A stretch of DNA of 48,290 bases, from positions 1-48,290 of IMG/VR virus record IMGVR_UViG_3300011118_000001, one strand, 5' to 3'. Below, piece by piece: positions 17,462-24,440 of the stretch. Within the stretch, counting starts at the first letter, position 1; the number at the start of each line of letters is the position of its first letter. The translations under genes were made by a program, and so were the position numbers. Source of the DNA: a virus. Below the pieces are notes generated by a model. That model saw only the letters and a program-made list of their open reading frames with translations, was not told the origin of the DNA and did not search any database.

Positions 17462-19386
17462 TAACAAACCCCTGTAAAATCAAATTTTCGAGATGTTTGT
17501 AATCTTTTTTGCCACCTATTCTTGATATGTGAAAGGAAGCGAAATCCAGCCGAATTTACCGGGGGCGATTTCTTATCAAACTTCGGCTTTGGTATTTCAG
17601 AATCATTTAGGGTAAGTGCATCCGCCATGACCCTATCACCATGTGTTTTCTTAGCGGATGCGCTTTCCTGCATCATAAAAGCCGGGCCAATACCACCACC
17701 CACCAAATGCACATAAGTCCGGGCTTCTTCCAGAGCCAGTTCAGAACGATTTACAAATTCACCATAGGCAAGTGCTTTATCATAAGCCGACAATAATTCA
17801 TATTTACTCTGCCTGCTCGTTTGAAAACCGTACTGTTGTGTTTTCTTATCAGTTGTTTTGCCAGGGGCTTCATTCCTATAAAAATACGGATAAAAACATT
17901 TCTTGACTATAATCCTACCGAAGTCCCAGCCCGGCCCGTTATTCTCCCATTTCAAAAATGGTAATTGGAAGGGTTTAGCACCACCAAACCAAATGGCTAT
18001 TGCTATAACTACGGAAGCAAAATCATAAGGTGGGTATGTGGCATCAGCCCACTCACCTACTTTTTCCGTAGTTTCCTTACACTTAATTGACACAACCGAA
18101 TTAGATGCCCCCTGTCCTTTACCAACATCAATACCAAAAATATAACTTTTGGTTTGGTCTGGTCTACCATTGATTAAGTCGCACCACAAACTCAAAGGCC
18201 CACTTGGTGTTTCTCTGGTCCTTAACATAAGTTGTTCTTTGTGTTTTATAATGTGGGCCAATTCATCATATCCCAAATGTTTCTTCCAATTAATATCCCA
18301 CTTTGATTTGGGGTATCGAGCATACATGGCAATATGGTTATCAATATTTTGGTCCAGGAAAAATGACAATCCTGGTTCTGTATCTTCACGCAAAACTTCA
18401 GTGGCCATATATTTGGGGCCACGCGCTTTTTCTTCTTTATCAAACCAAGGCGAGCGAATCTCCCACTTACCAGTATTGGTTTGTTTGACATATCTACCAG
18501 CACCTTTTTGAGGGTGTTCCCAAAATGGCATAATAAAAACTTTAATGGTTTTGTCACTACGCCACTTATTATACTCGCTTCCTGGAACAGATGTTGAGTT
18601 GACTATACGAACTAACGCGGCATCACGGGATGACATGCGCATGGCCGCGCCATTCTGCACCGCGCCAAACTCGTCAAGAAGACAAAGCAAACGTCTATCA
18701 CCCCTTGCGGCGTGTTTGGTTGTGGACTCACCATCAATGGTACAATTAGTAAGGGGGTTATGCCATTGCATGTGCCGTCTATTGGCCTGACCAAGGAAAC
18801 AATCCGGAGGGCGCATCCATTCTGGAAGCCAGGAATGGATATAGTCTAATTTCTGAAAAAGTGCTTTCATATTACCGGGTTTATCTACATAATCTTCATT
18901 ACGACTCATAAACAAAGATTCTGTTTTCTTTTGCCTAAACAGGGTAATCCAATCAAAAAAATTAATACAACACCAACTACCACCCATATCGCGGGCTTTA
19001 TCAATGAGTATATCTTCTGCACCACCACTTTCTGCATTTTCAATACAATTCTCAAAACTCGAATGTAACTTGTCCTGAATTGGCCAAGTAATCATAGGTT
19101 GATCTGGGTGTTTAGATTCAATACGTTGACCAATCTCGTCCACATCAAATTGGTGGTAGGTCATACAGAAAGCGTTGATGTAAAACAACTGTGATGCTAC
19201 ACATGCAGCAAGTAGATCATCCTGCATCCCCATGTCTTTCTCAGCCTTCTCCAACAAGTCCATTCGCCACCTAAGATTGGCATCAGGTCTTTTTGGGACT
19301 ACCAGTCCTGTTTTTGGGCACGTCCACTGGTCTGGTTGGTCCGGGAACGGTGTCGGAAGGCTCGGTTTTATTTTCGGTCGGTTCAT
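17461..19386 (-). CDS. Terminase large subunit (641 aa)
   Basis: I chose the ATG at 19386 because the sequence from there (PDQWTCPKTGLVVPKRPD) looks like the usual start of this terminase group; no clear Shine-Dalgarno site precedes it. The ATPase half has a Walker A-like loop (DKARDMGGSW, about 129-138) with a deviant, GK-less form, and a Walker B (LLCLLDEFGA, 233-242). The C-terminal nuclease starts at FGIDVGKG with the first metal-binding Asp and ends near HGDRVMADAL. It cuts and packages DNA into the procapsid through the portal. Confidence 0.85.
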   Translation of the reverse strand: MNRPKIKPSLPTPFPDQPDQWTCPKTGLVVPKRPDANLRWRMDLLEKAEKDMGMQDDLLAACVASQLFYINAFCMTYHQFDVDEIGQRIESKHPDQPMITWPIQDKLHSSFENCIENAESGGAEDILIDKARDMGGSWCCINFFDWITLFRQKKTESLFMSRNEDYVDKPGNMKALFQKLDYIHSWLPEWMRPPDCFLGQANRRHMQWHNPLTNCTIDGESTTKHAARGDRRLLCLLDEFGAVQNGAAMRMSSRDAALVRIVNSTSVPGSEYNKWRSDKTIKVFIMPFWEHPQKGAGRYVKQTNTGKWEIRSPWFDKEEKARGPKYMATEVLREDTEPGLSFFLDQNIDNHIAMYARYPKSKWDINWKKHLGYDELAHIIKHKEQLMLRTRETPSGPLSLWCDLINGRPDQTKSYIFGIDVGKGQGASNSVVSIKCKETTEKVGEWADATYPPYDFASVVIAIAIWFGGAKPFQLPFLKWENNGPGWDFGRIIVKKCFYPYFYRNEAPGKTTDKKTQQYGFQTSRQSKYELLSAYDKALAYGEFVNRSELALEEARTYVHLVGGGIGPAFMMQESASAKKTHGDRVMADALTLNDSEIPKPKFDKKSPPVNSAGFRFLSHIKNRWQKRLQTSRKFDFTGVC

Positions 19387-19576
19387 CTGGTTTCGATTTT
19401 GGTTTTGGTATAGTGCGCAAAACTTCACGACTCAATTCACTAAGGTCATTAGGACAAAACTTATTGGGGATTGTAAAAACCCCATCTTTATCCAAACCAA
19501 TTAAAATGACTTTGGTGAAGTTACATCTTCCACAACTTAGTTCTATTTTCAATTCATTTTTCAATTCGTTACTCAT
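19283..19576 (-). CDS. Small Cys-containing protein overlapping the terminase start (97 aa)
   Basis: An AAGGGG site precedes the ATG, which overlaps the upstream stop by 8 bases. The first 50 residues are well formed, with a CGRC motif (LSCGRCNFTKVILIG) and a single Cys later (FCPN), possibly an incomplete zinc site. The C-terminal half is Pro/Lys/Thr-rich, and 104 bases of it are shared with the terminase start in another frame. The function is unknown. It could act with the terminase. Confidence 0.5.
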   Translation of the reverse strand: MSNELKNELKIELSCGRCNFTKVILIGLDKDGVFTIPNKFCPNDLSELSREVLRTIPKPKSKPDEPTENKTEPSDTVPGPTRPVDVPKNRTGSPKKT

Positions 19577-19961
19577 TTTGGTTCCCCTTACTCTTACTCA
19601 CTCCGGACCGCTTCGGACCCAACCTATCATTCAAACGCCTACTCACCGAGCTATTAAAAGACCCAGGTTTGTGGCCCTTGGGTCCAGTTCCTACAACTTC
19701 CATCGGGGCTTTACCTTCTGTGAACTCACGTATTATTTTTGCCACTCTATGATCTGGTTTATGGTACACCTTAACTACCTGCCCATCAACGTCTTTAATT
19801 TCCTCCACCCCACCAAGAGCCAACAAGTACATCTTACGAGCCAGGGCTTCGGCCCGTGTCACGGTCTTGGCCTGGCCATCAATACAGATGGTGACTTCCT
19901 CCTCGCCGATTTGATTGAGGAAAGCTGTTAGTGCGCTTTTGGCTTCTGTTTGGCCTGCCAT
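19569..19961 (-). CDS. Possible small terminase or packaging-associated protein (130 aa)
   Basis: The N-terminal two thirds are helical (AKSALTAFLNQIGEEEVT, RAEALARKMYLLALGG) and the segment DHRVAKIIREFTEGKAPMEV recurs in proteins coded next to large terminases. The C-terminus is basic (RRLNDRLGPKRSGVSKSKG). Position (two genes before the large subunit), size and basic tail fit a DNA-recognising small terminase, but no helix-turn-helix is clear. It overlaps the gene before it by 34 bases. Confidence 0.45.
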   Translation of the reverse strand: MAGQTEAKSALTAFLNQIGEEEVTICIDGQAKTVTRAEALARKMYLLALGGVEEIKDVDGQVVKVYHKPDHRVAKIIREFTEGKAPMEVVGTGPKGHKPGSFNSSVSRRLNDRLGPKRSGVSKSKGNQNE

Positions 19962-20122
19962 TTTTTACTCTGTACAGAATTACATCTTTTACAACGATAT
20001 AACAATTTGGTAGCTTCAAATTTATAACTTCTAACACTAAAAACAAAACAAGCCACCCTACCACATGCAGTTATTGTACCATCATTCTCATGTAAATGTA
20101 TCTTACGCCAAGGTTTTTTCAT
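19928..20122 (-). CDS. Small zinc-knuckle protein (64 aa)
   Basis: A GGGATAGGATA region precedes the ATG. The protein has one Cys in TACGRVAC and a CKRC pair (LYRCKRCNSVQSKKW), giving a likely four-Cys zinc site, and a very basic C-terminus. Small Cys4 proteins of this type sit near terminases in many phages. The function is unknown; nucleic-acid binding is inferred from composition. Confidence 0.5.
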   Translation of the reverse strand: MKKPWRKIHLHENDGTITACGRVACFVFSVRSYKFEATKLLYRCKRCNSVQSKKWQAKQKPKAH

Positions 20123-20126
20123 TATC

Positions 20127-20351
20127 CTATCCCCCTATCCTAAACCTCTTACCTAACTTAGCCCGTTTAACCTTAGTCACCAGCCGATTCAAAGCCTTAC
20201 CCGCAGCCTTCTCTGGCAAACCCTGTTCAGTTTGCCCACCCAACATCTCTGCAGCCTTGGCCTTGGTAAGACTACCCCGTTCCGGTATCGTTCCTTCGGA
20301 AATTCCCTTGAACAGCCTAAACTGACTTTTTGACGTTGCTTTACCCGGCAT
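20127..20351 (-). CDS. DUF3008-like small basic protein (74 aa)
   Basis: The pattern MPGKATSKSQFRLFKGI followed by KAKAAEMLGGQTEQGLPEK matches the small phage family that starts 'MP.KSKaQqRlm' and carries 'aaemlggqs.kgLPe', often annotated DUF3008. These proteins are short, basic and common in head or packaging blocks. Their role is not established. No strong ribosome site is close to the start. Confidence 0.6.
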   Translation of the reverse strand: MPGKATSKSQFRLFKGISEGTIPERGSLTKAKAAEMLGGQTEQGLPEKAAGKALNRLVTKVKRAKLGKRFRIGG

Positions 20352-20369
20352 TAGAGTATAGACCTTTCG

Positions 20370-20849
20370 TTATTCTCTTACTGTATCGATATACAAAACA
20401 GCCGGATTCAACGTAGTCGCTATAAACAAAAATCTCGTATGCCCATGTGTGTTCAAAGATAACTGTGCAATTCCATTAGCCCCATCACTAACTTCTACTA
20501 TATCATCAACCCACTTTTCATTTGAGACGCCTATAGTGTCAATAAATAAATATGTTCCGTCAGTCTGAGTACCGGTAGTTAGTGTCAATGTGGCTATACG
20601 CGTGTAATGATCGCGAGTACCACGCATAGCATACAAATTGACTACAGTAGTCTGACCATCAGTTCCTCCTCGGAATCGGAAGTTATGGGCTACTGCCCCA
20701 TTTTCTACGCGGAGCAAGGCAATACCAGTAGAAGTCAGGGCGTGGACGGTATCTGCACTTTTATCAGTCGTTAAGGCTGCTTGCACGGTAGTCAGATTGC
20801 CTATGTTATACCAATCCATCTGACTTACATGAACTTCAGAATATTCCAT
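20370..20849 (-). CDS. Beta-rich structural protein (159 aa)
   Basis: An AAGGA site precedes the ATG. The sequence is made of alternating strands and turns (ALLRVENGAVAHNFRFRGG, TVVNLYAMRGTRDHYTRIAT) with few helices and no Cys. It lies beside a duplicated beta protein and ends in a VLYIDTVRE strand. It is probably a virion decoration or appendage component, judged from composition and operon only. Confidence 0.45.
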   Translation of the reverse strand: MEYSEVHVSQMDWYNIGNLTTVQAALTTDKSADTVHALTSTGIALLRVENGAVAHNFRFRGGTDGQTTVVNLYAMRGTRDHYTRIATLTLTTGTQTDGTYLFIDTIGVSNEKWVDDIVEVSDGANGIAQLSLNTHGHTRFLFIATTLNPAVLYIDTVRE

Positions 20850-20872
20850 CGTTTTTCCTTATCAATAATTGT

Positions 20873-21883
20873 TTATGCGTCTATTTCAACACCAAAAATA
20901 TATGTTGGCCTTCTAAGTGAAAAACCAGAACTGGTCATGGCCGTGATCCATTTTTTCGCAGTGAACCTACCGTAAACCTCTTGAAACCCAGAATTTATAT
21001 TAGCATTACCACACATAAAAACTTGTCGTGACAGCGTAGAGTTCACAGATGTGCTCTCACCGATTATGCCGTTGTTAGTAGCATAGTCTGTCCAATAAGA
21101 TATAGCACCTGCAATATAAACCTTATCAGCCGGTACATCATAATCAACCCAACTCGAACCATTCCACTCATGAAATGTTTTCATTGCGGATTTGGTAGGG
21201 TCATCAGTGCATATTAGCGTTTTCAACTTCGTATAATCCTCGCAAATATATCCGCCGATGTCAAACTGTACAATAAGTTCATCTGTAATCGCGCCATCTT
21301 CGTCTACCGTAACCTCGATACCATACAGCATAGTGGGGGTTCTAAGTGAATAATTGCCTGTAGATTCAGCGTTCACATACTTACCGGCAGTAAACACACC
21401 AGGACAAGAAGCGTTACCACCACCAATCTGACCATTACCAAAACACATCTGATCATGAGTAATCTGTCCATTCAGGGCTATACCTTCACCAATTCGTCCT
21501 CTATTGTACCCATGATCGAGATAATAACTAACCTTACCAGCCAGAAATACCTTATTCGCAGGAACCGTATATACTGCACCATCCGCAGTATCATACATCG
21601 ACTTAGCAGACGAATCGGTCGCATCGGCAGGTAGGTACAAAGTTTTAGCATAAGACATATCGGATACGATAAGAGAGCCAATATGATGCTGAGTTGCTTG
21701 GGTTACTTCGCTTAAAACTGTTTCCAGAGTTACATAATCAAGGTCACCGATATTCTGAAGTGTCAATAGGTCATCAGGCAGTTCGGGCACTGAGGTTATT
21801 GCATCCTCACCACCAATCGTCAATGTATTAACGATTTCAAGATTATTGAGTTTACCTAATCGTAAATACGGAAAGCCTATCAT
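20873..21883 (-). CDS. Structural protein with an internal tandem duplication (336 aa)
   Basis: After a 75-residue N-terminal part, two copies of one unit of about 115 residues follow (roughly 78-191 and 218-334). Shared landmarks in order are 'KTL', 'D.....VPA.KV..AG..SY..D......G.IGE', a Cys-Gly-Asn/Phe-Gly-Asn turn, 'F.A.K....' and 'SLR.PT...GvE'. Such duplicated beta domains are typical of virion surface or fibre proteins. A good AGGAG site precedes the start. The binding target is unknown. Confidence 0.55.
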   Translation of the reverse strand: MIGFPYLRLGKLNNLEIVNTLTIGGEDAITSVPELPDDLLTLQNIGDLDYVTLETVLSEVTQATQHHIGSLIVSDMSYAKTLYLPADATDSSAKSMYDTADGAVYTVPANKVFLAGKVSYYLDHGYNRGRIGEGIALNGQITHDQMCFGNGQIGGGNASCPGVFTAGKYVNAESTGNYSLRTPTMLYGIEVTVDEDGAITDELIVQFDIGGYICEDYTKLKTLICTDDPTKSAMKTFHEWNGSSWVDYDVPADKVYIAGAISYWTDYATNNGIIGESTSVNSTLSRQVFMCGNANINSGFQEVYGRFTAKKWITAMTSSGFSLRRPTYIFGVEIDA

Positions 21884-21893
21884 CTGTTTTCTC

Positions 21894-22181
21894 CTATTTC
21901 TTTGGTTTCTCTAATCTGTAACCTAAGCGCCACAATAGACGAGCAATGTCCCTGGCGGTTTGCTCGACCTTATCCTCTGTTTTGGCCCAATAACAAGCGT
22001 GCAAGGCTTCATGTATGCAAGTCTCTAACCCCCTCCTGGTATTCATATCAGCAAAAATACGTAAAGTCCGACCATTTCCTATCGGAGAATCACATAGCCC
22101 GTCTATTTTTTCTTTGTTGGGATCATAAACCTTGATGTCATATTTAACTCCACTAAACGTATTAGTTCTTACTGGTCTCAT
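21894..22181 (-). CDS. Small HExxH metallopeptidase-like protein (95 aa)
   Basis: I chose the ATG at 22181 because it lies one base after the groES stop (TGATATG); longer starts run inside that gene. Residues 57-61 read HEALH within ETCIHEALHACYW, the zinc-binding and catalytic motif of gluzincin-type metallopeptidases. At 95 residues it is a minimal fold without a clear third ligand. Such minigluzincin-like proteins occur in phages with unproven roles (processing, lysis or structural). Linkage to groES suggests a late assembly job. Confidence 0.6.
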   Translation of the reverse strand: MRPVRTNTFSGVKYDIKVYDPNKEKIDGLCDSPIGNGRTLRIFADMNTRRGLETCIHEALHACYWAKTEDKVEQTARDIARLLWRLGYRLEKPKK

Positions 22182-22182
22182 A

Positions 22183-22530
22183 TCAATTAAGGCTCTTGAT
22201 ATGCAATGGAATAGAAGCCACAACGTGCTTATCTGGTTCTACAATATATTTTTTATGGTCTATGCCATCATCTATACAGATAACATAAATGTCCCGCTGG
22301 CCAATCAATATGTAATCGTCTATTGGCAGTTCTCTTTGGCAAAAATACAATACTATATCCCCAGGTTTAACAAATATCTTGAGATCATCAGCACCATCAC
22401 CAACTTCAATAACCTTCCCCTTCTTGATTTTATCAACAGCAGTCTGGGGTAGTACGATACCACCAGATGTATGGTCATCCATTACCATCTTTTCGAGCAA
22501 AATTCCATCGCCAATCGGTTTATATTTCAT
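22183..22530 (-). CDS. Phage GroES-like co-chaperonin (115 aa)
   Basis: The sequence follows the Cpn10 pattern: YKPIGDGILLEK at the start, the mobile-loop region with TSGGIVLPQT (21-30), GKVIEVGDGAD, then VKPGDIVLY and a DYILIGQRDIYVIC strand. The mobile-loop GGIVLP is the part that docks onto GroEL. The protein is somewhat longer than bacterial GroES, with a C-terminal extension of about 20 residues. Phage co-chaperonins such as T4 gp31 replace host GroES so that GroEL can fold the capsid protein. It is the first gene of the leftward operon, with an AAGGGG site. Confidence 0.8.
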   Translation of the reverse strand: MKYKPIGDGILLEKMVMDDHTSGGIVLPQTAVDKIKKGKVIEVGDGADDLKIFVKPGDIVLYFCQRELPIDDYILIGQRDIYVICIDDGIDHKKYIVEPDKHVVASIPLHIKSLN

Positions 22531-22573
22531 AATCGTTTCCCCTTATCAAAGTCCTGTTCCTATTACTGAATAA

Positions 22574-22619
22574 AACTGACGTGGCTACTGCCTAAACGGG
22601 ACGCACCCGACCGTCAGTT
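22574..22619 (-). promoter_or_regulatory. Three-way-junction RNA element in the groES leader
   Basis: An 8-bp closing stem (22574-22581 with 22612-22619) encloses two small hairpins: GGC/GCC with a 4-base loop (22583-22592) and CGGG/CCCG with a 5-base loop (22597-22609). All pairs are perfect. It lies about 45 bases before the groES start, inside the leader expected from the promoter at 22752-22780. A regulatory RNA role is inference. Confidence 0.5.
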
Positions 22620-22652
22620 ACCGATTATGCCTCATTCTCTCGTCCTTTCGTT

Positions 22653-22691
22653 GGCTTACTCAGCCGATAATGTTTAGCGATTAATGAAGCC
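22653..22691 (-). promoter_or_regulatory. Second hairpin in the leftward leader
   Basis: GGCTT (22653-22657) can pair with AAGCC (22687-22691), and the enclosed CGATAA (22665-22670) can pair with TTAGCG (22674-22679) with one mismatch and a short loop. With the element at 22574-22619 it makes most of the 215-base leader foldable. An alternative short pairing (22653-22656 with 22662-22665) competes. Confidence 0.35.
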
Positions 22692-22751
22692 TCTCTATAT
22701 TACCTCGGAATATACCCCAAAACATACCATAAAATTAGAGAAAAATAAAAA

Positions 22752-22780
22752 ATATTAGCTATTTTAGTAAGTTTTTTCAA
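22752..22780 (-). promoter_or_regulatory. Leftward sigma-70-like promoter for the late arm
   Basis: On the minus strand TTGAAA (22780-22775) is followed by a 17-bp spacer and TAATAT (22757-22752). It points at groES and lies just inside the inverted repeat at 22791-22883, whose left arm ends 11 bases from the -35 box, a good place for an operator. Confidence 0.55.
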
Positions 22781-22790
22781 TGGTAACCAC

Positions 22791-22883
22791 TATAACCGTT
22801 ACAACTGTCATAATCACTACTCTAAAATACCGTATATACTATTTATAGCGATATGGGTGGTTATGAGTATTGTAACGGTTATA
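22791..22883. repeat. Perfect 14-bp inverted repeat, arms 66 bases apart
   Basis: TATAACCGTTACAA at 22791-22804 recurs as its exact reverse complement at 22870-22883. The spacer is AT-rich (around TACCGTATATACTATTTATA). Because the arms are far apart and next to the leftward promoter, paired protein-binding sites (operator or origin sites) are more likely than a hairpin. Confidence 0.6.
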
Positions 22884-22913
22884 TGTTTTGTATCGTTAGG
22901 TTAAAAATTCTGA

Positions 22914-23103
22914 GTGTGTGGGGTGGGTCTGAGAAAGGAACCCAGGGACTCCCACCGGTCTCGACCGAGGGTACTACCCCCCATACCTCATACTGCCTGG
23001 CTCAGAGCATAGCCGAGAAGGGGCCTGGCATTGCGCACAGTGGACGAACGCCATCCAACCCATACCAAACTACCCCCAATCCAGCACAGGACATGTGGGG
23101 GCC
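22914..23103. other. GC-rich island in the non-coding control region
   Basis: About 190 bases are far richer in G and C than the flanks, with runs of C and G and several short complementary segments, for example GGTGGG at 22922 with CCCACC at 22951, and CGGT/ACCG closing a CTCG loop at 22956-22967. A frame of 89 codons crosses it (22853-23122) but lacks a ribosome site and reads as low-quality protein. A structured RNA, packaging site or acquired segment is possible. Confidence 0.35.
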
Positions 23104-23139
23104 TTATCCAATACCCTACTAAAACGATAGGAATAGGGG

Positions 23140-23165
23140 GTTATAGGGTCTCAACGCCCTATAAC
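23140..23165. other. 9-bp hairpin in the control region
   Basis: GTTATAGGG (23140-23148) pairs perfectly with CCCTATAAC (23157-23165) around an 8-base loop. No T run follows on either side, so a classic terminator is doubtful. It separates the GC-rich island from the triplet-repeat segment. Confidence 0.45.
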
Positions 23166-23185
23166 ACGAATACATTAGTGCATAC

Positions 23186-23357
23186 TATATAACATTAGTT
23201 GGTACACCATTTTGAATTACCCCTTAGAAAACGCAATACTACCCATACCACTATTACTACTATACTACTTTTACTACTAACACTACTAATACTACTATTA
23301 CTACTTTTTACTTTTCTACCGTATAAGTTAGAATAGAGTAATAACTAATGTTATATA
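23186..23357. repeat. 15-bp inverted repeat framing ACT-triplet tracts (candidate origin)
   Basis: TATATAACATTAGTT (23186-23200) recurs as its exact reverse complement at 23343-23357. Between the arms, 23236-23316 is a run of ACT/TACT/ATT triplets on one strand. Related tracts follow at 23471-23495 and 23547-23573. An AT-rich, repeat-rich segment between divergent transcription units is a typical origin or control site in phages. Its function here is inferred. Confidence 0.5.
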
Positions 23358-23470
23358 ATATACTTTAGTGTGTCATACGCTAAGTTATGGGTTTTACCAT
23401 AGGTTAGTATGTTCCCATTAGTGTCATTTTGCCATGAATCGGCCTCGGTTAAACATGATTTGACTACACA

Positions 23471-23573
23471 CTACCCATACTACTATTACTACTTTTTTTG
23501 TCCTCTGATATTTTATACTTGACATGTATTGGATTATATGTTATATTACTATTACTACTAATACTACTTTTAA
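23471..23573. repeat. Further ACT-triplet tracts around the first rightward promoter
   Basis: CTACCCATACTACTATTACT starts at 23471 and closely repeats 23242-23262. A second tract, TACTATTACTACTAATACTA, begins near 23546 and forms the leader of the first early gene. The promoter at 23519-23547 lies between the two tracts. Confidence 0.5.
23519..23547 (+). promoter_or_regulatory. Early rightward promoter 1
   Basis: TTGACA (23519-23524), a 17-bp spacer and TATATT (23542-23547). A start site near 23554 gives a leader of about 35 bases to the ATG at 23588. The longer frame beginning at 23498 would lie over this promoter, which argues against it. Confidence 0.75.
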
Positions 23574-23587
23574 TGAAGGGATATGAT

Positions 23588-23821
23588 ATGACACTCGCAA
23601 AAAGAAAACGTAATGAATTATTAACCCAACAAAAGGAATGTTGTAAACTATGTGGCTACCATTTTTCTCGTAATCTACATAGCTGTTATGATGAGGACAC
23701 CAACACTCTTGTTTGTCGTTTGTGTCTAATGCTTTTGAAGTCTATACGCAAAAGCGTTATTAAAGGTGTGAACGTGGTCAAGGTTATGGAATATGACATA
23801 AATAACCAAATCCCGGTTTGA
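23588..23821 (+). CDS. Cys4 protein resembling a degenerate endonuclease VII (77 aa)
   Basis: I chose the ATG at 23588 because GAAGGG lies 7 bases upstream and it follows the promoter at 23519. The layout CCKLCGYHF ... CYDEDTNTLVCRLCLMLL copies the 'C-x2-C ... D.tg.v.g.lC-x2-C' frame of phage recombination endonuclease VII. The DH pair and the Asn after the last Cys pair are absent, so catalysis is doubtful. A related protein is coded at 27556-27834. It may keep only zinc and nucleic-acid binding. It is the first gene of the rightward arm. Confidence 0.55.
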   Translation: MTLAKRKRNELLTQQKECCKLCGYHFSRNLHSCYDEDTNTLVCRLCLMLLKSIRKSVIKGVNVVKVMEYDINNQIPV

Positions 23822-23891
23822 CAATTCGGATACTGGCCTGGTCCGAACATTAACATTGTTCATAAATTATCACTGATATTTTATTTTTTAC

Positions 23892-23920
23892 TTGCATTGC
23901 TGGACAGGATATGTTATACT
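23892..23920 (+). promoter_or_regulatory. Early rightward promoter 2
   Basis: TTGCAT (23892-23897), a 17-bp spacer and TATACT (23915-23920). It lies 45 bases before the ATG of the ArdA-like gene. Confidence 0.65.
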
Positions 23921-23964
23921 TTACATAGTGAATTGGAGGTTTTCAGTTTTTTGGAGATTTGAAA

Positions 23965-24339
23965 ATGATAGTAGAAATCAGAGAACATCAAGAGCTTCTA
24001 CATGAGATTAAAGATGTTTTGGAAATTACACATTTTGAATCGGATGAATTGCAGGAGCTTTGCGATAATCTTGGATGTGCCGATTTTCAGATAATACTTG
24101 AAGGCTCGGAATATCGTTTTATTGACGAAAGCGAAATTGAGGATATTTATGCTGAATCTATCCGAGAATTGTTTAATAGTTGTTATAATCTGAATGATAT
24201 ACCGGATGTTCTCCTTTGTCATATTGACTGGGATGGCGTTATACGGGATTGTATGATAGACGGTTATGGACACCATTTTTCAAGTTACGACAGCTATGAA
24301 TACAATGCTGGACAATACTATATTTTCCGTACTAATTGA
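23965..24339 (+). CDS. ArdA-like acidic protein (124 aa)
   Basis: The ATG at 23965 has GGAG 8 bases upstream; a TTG start 6 bases earlier is too close. The protein is strongly acidic. Its C-terminal half reads YRFIDESEIEDIYAESIREL, then a conserved-looking 'lP..L..yIDW...ird' segment (DVLLCHIDWDGVIRDCMIDG) and YYIFRTN at the end. This order resembles the C-terminal part of ArdA-type antirestriction proteins, acidic DNA mimics that block type I restriction enzymes. The segment DGYGHHFSSYD also recurs in uncharacterised phage proteins. Early expression fits an anti-defence role, but the family call is tentative. Confidence 0.45.
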   Translation: MIVEIREHQELLHEIKDVLEITHFESDELQELCDNLGCADFQIILEGSEYRFIDESEIEDIYAESIRELFNSCYNLNDIPDVLLCHIDWDGVIRDCMIDGYGHHFSSYDSYEYNAGQYYIFRTN

Positions 24340-24352
24340 GGGGGATGTGAAA

Positions 24353-24430
24353 ATGATTAGGTTGCTATTTGACGAAAACTGGCGGGCGATTGTATTTTTA
24401 GCTTTTTTAACATATATAGCACTTTGTTGA
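24353..24430 (+). CDS. 25-residue membrane peptide
   Basis: A GAGGGGG site lies 8 bases before the ATG. The peptide MIRLLFDENWRAIVFLAFLT continues into a hydrophobic end (YIALC), giving one membrane span. The gene lies 13 bases after its neighbour and 10 bases before the next, with ribosome sites on both sides, so it is likely translated. The function is unknown. Confidence 0.5.
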   Translation: MIRLLFDENWRAIVFLAFLTYIALC

Positions 24431-24440
24431 GGAGGGTAAA

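Noticed and set aside
19293-19931. 212-codon rightward frame opposite the terminase start
   Set aside because: It lies antisense to three well-supported leftward genes, has no ribosome site and reads as noise.
22853-23122. 89-codon open frame across the GC-rich island
   Set aside because: No ribosome site, unlikely composition (Pro/Gly/Ser/Thr-rich without structure), and it spans inverted-repeat and hairpin sequences. The island is better described as non-coding.
23236-23573. CRISPR array
   Set aside because: The repeats are short triplet tracts without regular spacers or repeat units of constant length, and no cas gene is present. The Cas4-like nuclease is a recombination enzyme in a replication module.
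23498-23587. Longer start for the first early protein
   Set aside because: The upstream codons lie over a consensus promoter. The ATG at 23588 has a clear ribosome site.
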